Shown: positions 1 to 7,522 of the stretch, in pieces
Layout: each line of letters starts with the position of its first letter
How positions within the stretch are numbered: the stretch's first letter is position 1
Assembly (NCBI GenBank): GCA_045125095.1
Contig: JBGVMW010000151.1
Location: 1-41,848 of the forward strand
From: JBGVMW01 sp045125095
GTDB lineage: Bacteria; Bacillota; Clostridia; Lachnospirales; Lachnospiraceae
DNA length: 41,848 nucleotides
Reading direction: 5' to 3'
Translations under genes and position numbers: made by a program
The notes under the pieces: generated by a model
The model's input: the letters and a program-made list of their open reading frames with translations, nothing else
The model's database searches: none
Told to the model about the DNA's origin: nothing

Positions 1-159
1 GTTTGTGCAAATAGCTGCTTACTACATAGTCTATATTTGACGCGCTCTCGCTCCCTTCAAACGTAGCGGACACTAAGGCTGTAAAATACACAGCCTAAGT
101 GCCGACGTTTTCAGAGGGTCACATATAGACTATGTAGCAAACAGCTATCTGTTACAAAC
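1..159. repeat. Long imperfect palindrome (rod-like hairpin)
   Basis: Bases 1-36 pair with 123-159 with about four mismatches and one bulge. Inside, 53-56 pairs with 115-118, 59-64 with 105-110, and 69-82 with 90-103, closing a 7-base loop at 83-89. Together these give a nested rod of roughly 55-60 pairs. Most imperfect positions (11-side pair at 10/149, 18/141, 21/138, 70/102) become G-U wobbles if the minus strand is the RNA, but A-C mismatches if the plus strand is. This hints at selection for a minus-strand RNA, or at an ageing mobile repeat. No open reading frame crosses it convincingly. The element starts at the window edge and may extend further. I do not recognise a named RNA family. 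Confidence 0.6.
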
Positions 160-265
160 AATTCTGACAATTCGCTAGCCAGTTGGCGTTTCGCAATTAC
201 CTAGCAATTTCCTCACATTCCTATACCAATACTATAATGAAACTCCCTTCGACGCAAGAAAAAAC

Positions 266-294
266 TTGTAACTTCCCCAAAAACAAGTTATACT
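266..294 (+). promoter_or_regulatory. Sigma-A-type promoter for comM-dprA-topA
   Basis: TTGTAA (266-271), a 17-base spacer and TATACT (289-294) match the vegetative consensus well. Start of transcription would be near 301, giving a leader of about 87 bases before comM. A 7-base inverted repeat, AACTTGT at 263-269 and ACAAGTT at 283-289, spans the -35 box and touches the -10 box, which is the position of a repressor operator. Confidence 0.65.
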
Positions 295-361
295 ATACAT
301 GTTAATTTGAAAGAACAAAAGTCTTAGACAATCAGGCGCATCGCCTAATTATCCATGAAGA

Positions 362-381
362 ACTCCTTTATAGAAAGGAGT
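362..381 (+). promoter_or_regulatory. Hairpin covering the comM ribosome-binding site
   Basis: ACTCCTTT (362-369) and AAAGGAGT (374-381) are perfectly complementary around the 4-base loop ATAG. The right arm contains the whole Shine-Dalgarno sequence AAAGGAG of the ATG at 388. If it folds in the mRNA, ribosome access is blocked. A second small hairpin, AGGCG-CAT-CGCCT, lies just upstream at 334-346. Confidence 0.6.
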
Positions 382-387
382 AAATAT

Positions 388-1929
388 ATGTACAGTACCA
401 TATTATCCTGTTCCCTTTTGGGAATGGAGGCACACACCATAAAGGTGGAAGCGGACATCAGTGATGGTTTGCCTTCCTTTACCATGGTAGGTTATTTGTC
501 CTCAGAGGTAAAGGAAGCATCCGAGCGTATTCGTTCCGCATTGCGTAATTCAAAAATACCACTGCCGCCTAAACGGATTACCGTGAATTTATCGCCGGCA
601 GATTTACGGAAAGAAGGGAATTTGTTTGATTTACCAATCGCTTTATCTGTATTGGCAGCGTTAGAAGTAATACCCTCTAAGTATCTGGAGGGATGTCTGG
701 CAATCGGAGAATTAAGTTTGAAAGGTGAGATACTCCCTGTGCCGGGGGTGCTTCCTGTGGTTATGCATAGTGTACAGGAGGGAGTAAGAACGGTACTTCT
801 ACCAACAGGAAATGCCAAGGAAGGAGCCGTAATACAGGAAGCATCGGTGATTCCTGTTGCCACATTAGAAGAATGTATACGACATATAAAGGGAGATAGT
901 CAAGTAGAGCCCTTTCATATGGAGCTGTCAGATGTGTTTGAGGAAACGAAGGAAAACGGACCGGATTTTAGTGAAGTACATGGGCAAAAAACGGCCAAGC
1001 GGGCAGTGGAGATTGCAGCCGCCGCCATGCACAATCTGCTGTTGATAGGATCACCGGGAGCGGGTAAATCAATGATGGCGCAGAGAATTCCAGGTATTCT
1101 GCCGGAACTAACGTTAAAAGAAAGTATAGACATTACAAGAATATATAGCGTAGCTGGTAAGTTAGAACCCCATATACCATTAATTACAAAACGTCCATTC
1201 TGTGCACCGCATCATACCATATCTGTGGCAGGGTTGGCTGGAGGTGGGAAAGTTCCCAAACCGGGTATGATAAGTCTTGCACATAAAGGTGTGTTGTTTT
1301 TAGATGAATTGCCGGAATTTTCAAGACAGGCATTAGAAGTCATGCGACAGCCCTTGGAGGATAAGAAGGTACATATTGTCCGGGTAAATGGCAGTTGTGT
1401 GTTTCCGGCAGATTTCATGCTGGTAGCTGCATTAAATCCCTGTCCATGCGGGTATTATCCGGATGCTTCAAAATGCAATTGTACACCTACGGAGGTGCAT
1501 CGTTATTTGGGGAAAATATCGGGCCCCCTTTTGGACAGGATGGATTTGTGTGTGCAGGTAACAGCGCCGTCTTATGGCGAATTGAGGCAAAAAACGACGG
1601 AAGAAAGTTCTGCTGCAATTAGGAACCGGGTTATTCGGGCGCAAAAGATACAAAAAGAACGTTATGAAGAAGAAACCTTTTCCTTTAATTCCGGATTGGA
1701 CAACCGGACGATTGAAACATACTGTAAGCTTCAGGCGGCAGAAGAACGTCTGGCACAACGTATTTTTGAATCCTTGCAATTAAGTGCCAGAGGGTATCAT
1801 AGAATGTTAAAGGTTGCAAGAACGATAGCGGATTTAGAGGGAGAAACAGATATTCAGGCAGAACATATCAGGGAAGCTGTATTTTTCAGAGTTATGGATA
1901 AAAAGTTTTGGGGAGGATATGGAAAATGA
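388..1929 (+). CDS. comM: YifB/ComM-family Mg-chelatase-like AAA+ ATPase
   Basis: The 513-residue product has the full ComM/YifB layout: an N-terminal Lon-protease-like (ChlI subdomain) fold in residues 1-165, a Mg-chelatase AAA+ core with Walker A GSPGAGKS at 221-228 and Walker B VLFLDELPEF, a Cys cluster NPCPCGYY...CNC, and a C-terminal chelatase helical domain. ComM in naturally transformable bacteria is a hexameric helicase that helps branch migration during integration of taken-up DNA; the function here is inferred from family and from the adjacent dprA. The start at 388 is chosen because AAAGGAG lies 7 bases upstream; an in-frame ATG at 355 has no ribosome-binding site. The stop overlaps dprA by ATGA, so the two are probably translationally coupled. 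Confidence 0.93.
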   Translation: MYSTILSCSLLGMEAHTIKVEADISDGLPSFTMVGYLSSEVKEASERIRSALRNSKIPLPPKRITVNLSPADLRKEGNLFDLPIALSVLAALEVIPSKYLEGCLAIGELSLKGEILPVPGVLPVVMHSVQEGVRTVLLPTGNAKEGAVIQEASVIPVATLEECIRHIKGDSQVEPFHMELSDVFEETKENGPDFSEVHGQKTAKRAVEIAAAAMHNLLLIGSPGAGKSMMAQRIPGILPELTLKESIDITRIYSVAGKLEPHIPLITKRPFCAPHHTISVAGLAGGGKVPKPGMISLAHKGVLFLDELPEFSRQALEVMRQPLEDKKVHIVRVNGSCVFPADFMLVAALNPCPCGYYPDASKCNCTPTEVHRYLGKISGPLLDRMDLCVQVTAPSYGELRQKTTEESSAAIRNRVIRAQKIQKERYEEETFSFNSGLDNRTIETYCKLQAAEERLAQRIFESLQLSARGYHRMLKVARTIADLEGETDIQAEHIREAVFFRVMDKKFWGGYGK

Positions 1930-3008
1930 CAGAGGAACTGAAATATTGGCTTGCCAGCATTCCCTATGCAGGCGGTGTAAAAATACAAAGCATACTTTCA
2001 TATGCAGGTTCTCCGGAGGCAGCATGGAAGATGAAGGAAGAAGAATTTTTGCAAATAAAAGGCATTGGAGATATTATGTGTGGACATATTATATATAGTA
2101 GAAATACCGACAAAATTAGTAAGGGATTAACGGATATGAAGAAAAAAGGTATCCGCCTTGTATGTCAGGAGGATGCAGAATATCCTCAAAAATTGTTGGC
2201 ATATCCTGACAGACCATTTGCATTATTTGTTATAGGAGAGCTTCCACAGGACACCTTTAGCGTTGCCATCGTAGGGGCGAGAAACTGTTCACAATATGGA
2301 AAATATATGGCTGAGACAGCTGGCAGGGTGTTGGCAGAACAGGGAATACCCGTTATCAGTGGTATGGCACGGGGGATAGATGCCTGTAGTCATTGGGGAG
2401 CTTTGCTGGGAGGTGGAAAAACATATGCCATTTTAGGAAATGGTGTGGATATTTGTTATCCCACAGATAATTACGAATTATACGAGCGATTGAAGTACTC
2501 AGGAGGGGTGTGTAGTGAATATCCACCCGGAACGCCGGGGCAACCATATAATTTTCCGGCTAGGAATCGAATTATCAGCCAACTGGCTGATATTGTACTT
2601 GTGGTTGAGGCAAAAGAAAAAAGTGGTTCCCTGATAACCGCAGATATGGCTCTTGAATATGGAAAAGACGTGTATGCAGTTCCGGGAAGAACGACAGATG
2701 TTTTGAGCTTTGGGTGCAACCGGTTAATCCAACAGGGCGCAGGAATTGTTCTTGCACCAGAAAAGTTGCTGGAAGACTTGCAGATATTACGCGTAATGAA
2801 AGAAAAAAATTGTAAAAATAATAAAATAGGTCTTGAAAATAAAAATGATATATTGTATAGTTGTTTGGATTTTAGTCCCAAAACCATGGAAGAAATTAGT
2901 ATAGATTTCAAAGGAAATAAAGCAGAATTGTTAGAGGGTTTGCTTGAGTTAGAAATGAGTGGACGGATTGCACAAACAGTTCCAGGGACATATATTAGAA
3001 TAAAATAA
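1926..3008 (+). CDS. dprA: DNA-processing protein DprA (Smf)
   Basis: DprA loads RecA onto incoming single-stranded DNA during transformation. The 360-residue product has an N-terminal SAM/HhH-like region, then the Rossmann-like DprA core with the hallmark runs VGARNCSQYG, SGMARGID, GNGVDICYP, FPARNRIIS and SGSLITA, and a C-terminal winged-helix segment (about 300-360). The ATG at 1926 overlaps the comM stop as ATGA and has GGGAGG 9 bases upstream; an alternative in-frame ATG at 1908 lies inside that site and is less likely. The neighbours comM and topA fit the usual Firmicutes dprA-topA pair. Length is normal and all core motifs are intact. Confidence 0.95.
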   Translation: MTEELKYWLASIPYAGGVKIQSILSYAGSPEAAWKMKEEEFLQIKGIGDIMCGHIIYSRNTDKISKGLTDMKKKGIRLVCQEDAEYPQKLLAYPDRPFALFVIGELPQDTFSVAIVGARNCSQYGKYMAETAGRVLAEQGIPVISGMARGIDACSHWGALLGGGKTYAILGNGVDICYPTDNYELYERLKYSGGVCSEYPPGTPGQPYNFPARNRIISQLADIVLVVEAKEKSGSLITADMALEYGKDVYAVPGRTTDVLSFGCNRLIQQGAGIVLAPEKLLEDLQILRVMKEKNCKNNKIGLENKNDILYSCLDFSPKTMEEISIDFKGNKAELLEGLLELEMSGRIAQTVPGTYIRIK

Positions 3009-3052
3009 AAATCCTATGATAAAAGGTGTATGGAAAGAGAGGCTATGGGGAT

Positions 3053-5122
3053 ATGGCAAAATATCTGGTTATTGTGGAATCACCTGCAAAAGTGAAAACA
3101 ATTAAGAAGTTTTTAGGAGCAAATTATGATGTTGCAGCATCCAATGGGCATGTGCGCGATATGCCTAAGAGCCAGTTAGGGTTTGATGTAGAAAATGATT
3201 ATGAGCCAAAGTATATTACGATACGAGGAAAAGGAGATATTTTGGCAAACCTTAGAAAAAAAGCAAAGAAAGCAGAAAAAGTATATCTCGCAACTGACCC
3301 CGACCGTGAAGGAGAAGCCATTTCATGGCATTTGTCTATAGCACTTAAGTTAGAACCACAGAAAATGTATCGTATAGCATTCAATGAAATTACCAAGAAT
3401 GCGGTAAAAGAATCCATAAAGAATGCACGTTCCATAGATATGGATCTGGTAGATGCACAGCAGGCAAGAAGAATATTAGACAGAATGGTAGGTTATCGGA
3501 TTAGTCCGGTTCTGTGGGCAAAGGTAAAAAGAGGTTTGAGTGCCGGGCGTGTGCAGTCGGTAGCATTGCGTATTATTGGTGACAGAGAAGATGAAATCAA
3601 TGCGTTCATACCAGAGGAATATTGGAGTCTTGAGGCTTCCTTCCAGATGAAAGGACATAAGAAGCCGCTGGTTGCAAAGTTCTATGGAGATGAGAATGGT
3701 AAGCTTACGATTCGCTCTGAAGAAGAAATGAATCAGGTTTTAAAATCCTTAGAGGGTGCAACGTACCAGGTAAAGGAAATAAAAAAAGGACGTCGCACGA
3801 AGAAGCAGCCGTTGCCATTTACAACAAGTACATTGCAACAGGAAGCGTCAAAAGTGTTAAATTTTTCTACCCAGAAGACGATGCGTTTGGCACAGCAATT
3901 ATATGAAGGAATTGATTTGGATGGTGAGGGAACGGTTGGTCTGATTACCTATCTTCGTACGGATTCTACTCGTGTTTCCGCAGAAGCAGAACAAATGGCG
4001 AAGGAGTACATTACAGAGCAATATGGAGCGGAATATGCAGCAGAGCCTACTGATAGCAAAAAGGCAGGTCAGAAGATACAGGATGCCCATGAAGCCATTC
4101 GTCCTACTGATTTGAAACGAATTCCTGCGAAGATAAAGGAATCTTTATCAAGAGATCAGTTCCGTTTGTACCAATTAATATGGAAGCGATTTGCTGCAAG
4201 TCGTATGAGTCCGGCTAATTACGAAACTATGTCTGTCGATATAGAAGCAGCTGGATACCATTTTCATGTGTCAGCATCTAAGGTTGCATTTGAAGGTTTT
4301 CTTGCCGTGTATACAGATGAAGAGGAAAAATCCGACAACCAGATAATCTCCGGTTCTTTAGAAGAAGGACAGGTGTTGGATTTTGTTAATTCTGAGAGTA
4401 AGCAGCACTTTACACAACCGCCTGCGCATTATACAGAAGCAGCGTTGGTTAAGACATTAGAGGAATTAGGTATTGGCAGACCGAGTACCTATGCACCTAC
4501 GATTACTACTATTTTAGCAAGAAGATATGTGGCAAAAGAGAATAAGAACCTTTACATGACAGAACTTGGCGAAATTGTGAATTCTATTATGAAGGAAGCG
4601 TTTACTAGTATTGTGGATGTGAATTTTACAGCTAATGTAGAGTCATTGTTTGATGCGATCAGTGAAGGTAAGATTTCTTATAAGACGGTGCTTCGTAATT
4701 TTTATCCGGATTTAGATGAAGCGGTTAAGAGAGCGGAGGAAGAATTAGAGAAAGTTGAAATTGCAGATGAGGTAACGGATGTAATCTGTGAGGAATGTGG
4801 AAGAAACATGGTAATCAAATACGGTCCTCACGGAAGATTTCTTGCTTGTCCCGGATTTCCGGATTGCCGGAATACAAAACCTTATCTTGAGAAGATTGGC
4901 GTGAATTGCCCGAAATGTGGTCAGGACATTGTTCTTCGAAAAACAAAAAAAGGACGTAAATATTATGGCTGTGTTAATAATCCGGATTGTGATTTTATGT
5001 CATGGCAGAAACCATCTGAAATTTGTTGCAAACAGTGTGGTGGTATGATGGTAGAAAAAGGACAAAAACTTGTTTGTATGGATGAACAATGTGGATACGT
5101 TGAGGAGAAAAATAAGAAATAA
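3053..5122 (+). CDS. topA: DNA topoisomerase I (type IA)
   Basis: The enzyme relaxes negative supercoils through a transient 5'-phosphotyrosine. The 689-residue protein starts with the TOPRIM domain (VIVESPAK; acidic triad in DPDREGE near residues 82-88), has the catalytic Tyr at about residue 300 in LITYLRTDSTR, and the GRPSTYA motif. It ends with three C4 zinc-finger repeats (CEEC...CPGFPDC, CPKC...CVNNPDC, CKQC...CMDEQC). The start at 3053 is preferred because alignment with the family begins MAKYLVIVES and GAGAGG lies 10 bases upstream; an in-frame ATG at 3026 would add nine residues without support. It lies 44 bases after dprA, with no promoter evident between them. Confidence 0.97.
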   Translation: MAKYLVIVESPAKVKTIKKFLGANYDVAASNGHVRDMPKSQLGFDVENDYEPKYITIRGKGDILANLRKKAKKAEKVYLATDPDREGEAISWHLSIALKLEPQKMYRIAFNEITKNAVKESIKNARSIDMDLVDAQQARRILDRMVGYRISPVLWAKVKRGLSAGRVQSVALRIIGDREDEINAFIPEEYWSLEASFQMKGHKKPLVAKFYGDENGKLTIRSEEEMNQVLKSLEGATYQVKEIKKGRRTKKQPLPFTTSTLQQEASKVLNFSTQKTMRLAQQLYEGIDLDGEGTVGLITYLRTDSTRVSAEAEQMAKEYITEQYGAEYAAEPTDSKKAGQKIQDAHEAIRPTDLKRIPAKIKESLSRDQFRLYQLIWKRFAASRMSPANYETMSVDIEAAGYHFHVSASKVAFEGFLAVYTDEEEKSDNQIISGSLEEGQVLDFVNSESKQHFTQPPAHYTEAALVKTLEELGIGRPSTYAPTITTILARRYVAKENKNLYMTELGEIVNSIMKEAFTSIVDVNFTANVESLFDAISEGKISYKTVLRNFYPDLDEAVKRAEEELEKVEIADEVTDVICEECGRNMVIKYGPHGRFLACPGFPDCRNTKPYLEKIGVNCPKCGQDIVLRKTKKGRKYYGCVNNPDCDFMSWQKPSEICCKQCGGMMVEKGQKLVCMDEQCGYVEEKNKK

Positions 5123-5177
5123 AGTCTGAAAATTTGAGAAAAAGTATGCAAACAAAAAAATAAAAAACAAAATAGTA

Positions 5178-5206
5178 TTGATTTTGCATGAATTTTGTGC
5201 TAAAAT
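5178..5206 (+). promoter_or_regulatory. Sigma-A-type promoter of codY
   Basis: TTGATT (5178-5183), a 17-base spacer and TAAAAT (5201-5206) lie in the very AT-rich 172-base gap between topA and codY. The predicted transcript would have an ~80-base leader ending in a strong AGGAGG site. A partial CodY-box-like sequence lies upstream at 5120-5134. Confidence 0.6.
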
Positions 5207-5294
5207 TTATCATAGTTGTTGAGTTAATATTAAAAATTTGATTATTAATGATGAAACAGTGTGGCAGTAACTATTGTTTTTTAGGAGGTGCAAA

Positions 5295-6077
5295 ATGAGC
5301 GTTCAATTATTAGATAAGACGAGAAAGATTCAGAAGCTGTTACATAATAACAATTCGTCAAAAGTTGTTTTTAACGATATTTGTAATGTGTTAACAGGTA
5401 TTTTGGAGTCTAATATTTTGGTAATTAGTAAAAAAGGTAAGGTATTAGGCGTAGGTATTAGTGAAGGCGTAGACGAGATTAAGGAATTAATCAAAGATGA
5501 AGTGGGTGGATTTATCGATCCATTGCTGAACGAAAGATTATTAAGCGTTTTATCAACAAAAGAGAATGTAAACCTTCAAACATTAGGATTTGAATTTGAT
5601 AAAGTCAGACAGTATCGTGCAATTATTACACCCATTGATATAGCAGGGGAACGTTTAGGAACGTTGTTTGTTTACAAAACAACAGAGCAGTATGAATTAG
5701 ATGATATTATTCTTTGTGAATATGGTTCTACTGTAGTTGGATTGGAAATGATGCGCTCGGTGAATGAGGAGAATGCAGAGGAGGAACGCAAGATCCAGAT
5801 TGTAAAATCAGCAATTAGCACCTTGTCCTTCTCAGAATTAGAAGCAATTGTTCATATATTTGAAGAATTAGATGGTGATGAAGGAATTCTTGTGGCCAGC
5901 AAGATTGCTGACAGGGTTGGTATTACAAGGTCGGTAATTGTGAATGCACTTAGAAAATTTGAAAGTGCAGGTGTCATTGAGTCGCGCTCATCCGGAATGA
6001 AAGGAACCTACATTAAAGTTCTAAATGATGTTGTGTTTGATGAATTAAAGGAACTTCGCAAAATTAAAAATTTGTAA
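5295..6077 (+). CDS. codY: GTP- and branched-chain-amino-acid-sensing pleiotropic repressor CodY
   Basis: CodY links nutrient state to gene expression; with GTP and branched-chain amino acids bound it represses many stationary-phase functions, and in B. subtilis it represses the fla/che operon. The 260-residue product has the N-terminal GAF-type effector domain (residues ~1-155), a linker helix, and a C-terminal winged helix-turn-helix with VASKIADRVGITRSVIVNAL and the wing SSGMKGTYIKVLN. Start at 5295 follows AGGAGGTG by 5 bases. It is monocistronic by sequence: its own promoter upstream and an intrinsic terminator right after. Its position immediately ahead of flgB is the same as in Bacillus, but clpQ-clpY and codV, which precede it there, are absent. 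Confidence 0.96.
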   Translation: MSVQLLDKTRKIQKLLHNNNSSKVVFNDICNVLTGILESNILVISKKGKVLGVGISEGVDEIKELIKDEVGGFIDPLLNERLLSVLSTKENVNLQTLGFEFDKVRQYRAIITPIDIAGERLGTLFVYKTTEQYELDDIILCEYGSTVVGLEMMRSVNEENAEEERKIQIVKSAISTLSFSELEAIVHIFEELDGDEGILVASKIADRVGITRSVIVNALRKFESAGVIESRSSGMKGTYIKVLNDVVFDELKELRKIKNL

Positions 6078-6086
6078 TAATAGGAA

Positions 6087-6127
6087 AAGTGTTTTGGTTT
6101 GTAGTATTTGACCGAGGCACTTTTTTT
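6087..6127 (+). terminator. Rho-independent terminator after codY
   Basis: A 12-pair stem (6087-6098 with 6111-6122, including three G-U pairs) with a 12-base loop is followed by a run of seven T (6121-6127). It lies 9 bases after the codY stop. Confidence 0.8.
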
Positions 6128-6480
6128 ATATACCAGGAAATCACAACGGTTCGTTGCATGACGTAATGTATGAAATTTCCCGGTATAACAGGATGCGCAC
6201 TCGCGCGAAATGTAGTGTGTCGCAAGCGACCAGGCTCGACGCGGCAAAACGTGCATGCATAATAACCAGCTGAATTCACAAGGGCGTGCTTGCACGCTTT
6301 GTTCAGTACTAGTACCGTTGATAATTAGACAAATTCACTTGCTTATCTACACGTCTGACTGTGTTGGTTTGAGTCAACGATGCAATCGCATCACCTCGTT
6401 CAACTTGCCTTACAGTGAACAGATATTCTGCGTGGTTTTGCTTAAATATCAACAATATAACACGCTAGGAAATTAGTACT
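6128..6480. other. Hairpin-rich, CG-rich intergenic segment
   Basis: This 350-base stretch holds no credible gene. It contains: a 13-base inverted repeat, 6129-6141 with 6175-6187 (one imperfect pair that is a G-U wobble only in a minus-strand RNA), enclosing a small CAACG...CGTTG hairpin; TCGC-AA-GCGA near 6220-6229; GCGTG-CTTG-CACGC near 6284-6297; GATGC-AATC-GCATC near 6379-6392; and AGTACTAGT/AATTAGTACT copies near 6305 and 6471 in inverted orientation. CG dinucleotides are far denser than in the flanking coding DNA. It may be one or two interspersed repeats or a structured RNA. Possible short frames here lack ribosome-binding sites. Confidence 0.45.
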
Positions 6481-6539
6481 ATAATCTAAAAAATCCGTCT
6501 TAAATTGGCTAATTTGAACGAAAAAATTAGAAAAGTTGC

Positions 6540-6568
6540 TTGTATTCTAACGAAAAATGTCATATAAT
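6540..6568 (+). promoter_or_regulatory. Sigma-A-type promoter of the fla/che operon
   Basis: TTGTAT (6540-6545), 17-base spacer, and a perfect TATAAT (6563-6568) lie 69 bases before flgB. No other strong promoter is seen before this point, so it probably drives the whole downstream operon. A 7-base dyad, CTAATTT (6509-6515) and AAATTAG (6524-6530), ends 9 bases before the -35 box and could bind a regulator. Confidence 0.7.
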
Positions 6569-6637
6569 ATGGGATAGTATCAATTAGGTATGCTTATTTA
6601 ATAAGATAGAGAAAAGAATTCGAGGAGGGGAATGAAT

Positions 6638-7039
6638 ATGTTTCGGGCAGATGCATTTAATACAATTAATGTGTTAGACAGAGCAGCTGATGCAGCATCG
6701 TTAAGAAATACTGCGATAGCAAATAACATTGCAAATGTTGATACACCTGGTTATAAAAGACAGGATGTAGACTTTGAAAGTATTCTTCAGAGAGAATACC
6801 GTAGTTATAGCTCAAAATCCGGTAGCGTAAGAAAAAGAATTAGCAGAATAAATGACAATCTTGACGGTTTAGATGCTGGTGTATATACAGATTCTGTGGG
6901 ATATTCGTATCGAATTGATGAGAATAATGTAGATATTGATACGGAAAATGCTGAACTGGCAGCTAATACTGAAAAGTATAATGGTTTAATTGATGCGATA
7001 ACAGGTGGCTTTAAGAGTCTTTCTAAGGTTATGAAATAA
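6638..7039 (+). CDS. flgB: Flagellar proximal rod protein FlgB
   Basis: FlgB forms the proximal rod directly on the MS ring/export gate. The 133-residue product has the N-terminal rod signature NNIANVDTPGYKRQDVDF and the amphipathic C-terminal helix (AANTEKYNGLIDAI...LSKVM) used for axial packing. GGAGGGG ends 7 bases before ATG 6638; an in-frame ATG at 6632 is too close to that site. It is the first gene of the operon, behind a consensus promoter, and length is typical. It is exported by the flagellar type III system without a cleaved signal. Confidence 0.95.
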   Translation: MFRADAFNTINVLDRAADAASLRNTAIANNIANVDTPGYKRQDVDFESILQREYRSYSSKSGSVRKRISRINDNLDGLDAGVYTDSVGYSYRIDENNVDIDTENAELAANTEKYNGLIDAITGGFKSLSKVMK

Positions 7040-7051
7040 GGGGGATAAGTA

Positions 7052-7495
7052 ATGTCGATTTTTAATTCTTTTGATATTAGTGCTTCTGGTATGACAGCGC
7101 AGCGTTTTCGAACGGATATTATTTCACAGAATATTGCAAATGCGACAACGACCAGAACAGAAAATGGAGAACCGTACAGAAAGAAGAATGTAGTATTTAC
7201 AGAAAAAACAAATACACCATTTAGCAATGTGCTTGCAAGAACACAGGCGGATGCAGTGGGTTCCGGAGTGAAAGTTAGCAAGGTGTATGAAGATTATGAA
7301 ACAGAATTGGTTATGAAATATGACCCTTCTCATCCGGATGCAGATGAAAATGGCTATGTATCGTACCCAAATGTAAATATAGTTACAGAAATGACAGATA
7401 TGATAGATGCAACACGTTCTTTTGAAGCAAATGTAACGGCTTTAGAAGCTAGTAAAACATTGATAAGCAAGGGATTATCAATTGCTTCAAGTTAA
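7052..7495 (+). CDS. flgC: Flagellar proximal rod protein FlgC
   Basis: FlgC is the second proximal rod component. The 147-residue protein carries the conserved start (FNSFDISASGMTAQRFRTDIISQNIANA at residues ~4-31) and the C-terminal axial helix region MTDMIDATRSFEANVTALEA...TLISKGL shared by rod and hook proteins. GGGGGATAAGTA precedes the ATG, and the gap after flgB is 12 bases. All family features are intact. Confidence 0.95.
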   Translation: MSIFNSFDISASGMTAQRFRTDIISQNIANATTTRTENGEPYRKKNVVFTEKTNTPFSNVLARTQADAVGSGVKVSKVYEDYETELVMKYDPSHPDADENGYVSYPNVNIVTEMTDMIDATRSFEANVTALEASKTLISKGLSIASS

Positions 7496-7522
7496 AAAAT
7501 GAAGGGATAACGGGAGGAAATT

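Noticed and set aside
355..387. Upstream in-frame ATG for comM at 355
   Set aside because: No ribosome-binding site in front of it; the family begins at the ATG at 388, which has AAAGGAG.
6255..6476. 73-codon plus-strand frame in the codY-flgB gap
   Set aside because: No ribosome-binding site, runs through several hairpins, composition unlike the neighbours, no recognisable motif.
6128..6480. Insertion sequence remnant
   Set aside because: No transposase fragment and no clear target-site duplication; inverted repeats are internal hairpins rather than matching ends of a transposon.
6512..6536. CodY box in the flagellar promoter
   Set aside because: Best 15-mer matches only about 10 of 15 positions in very AT-rich DNA; the dyad spacing differs from the CodY motif.
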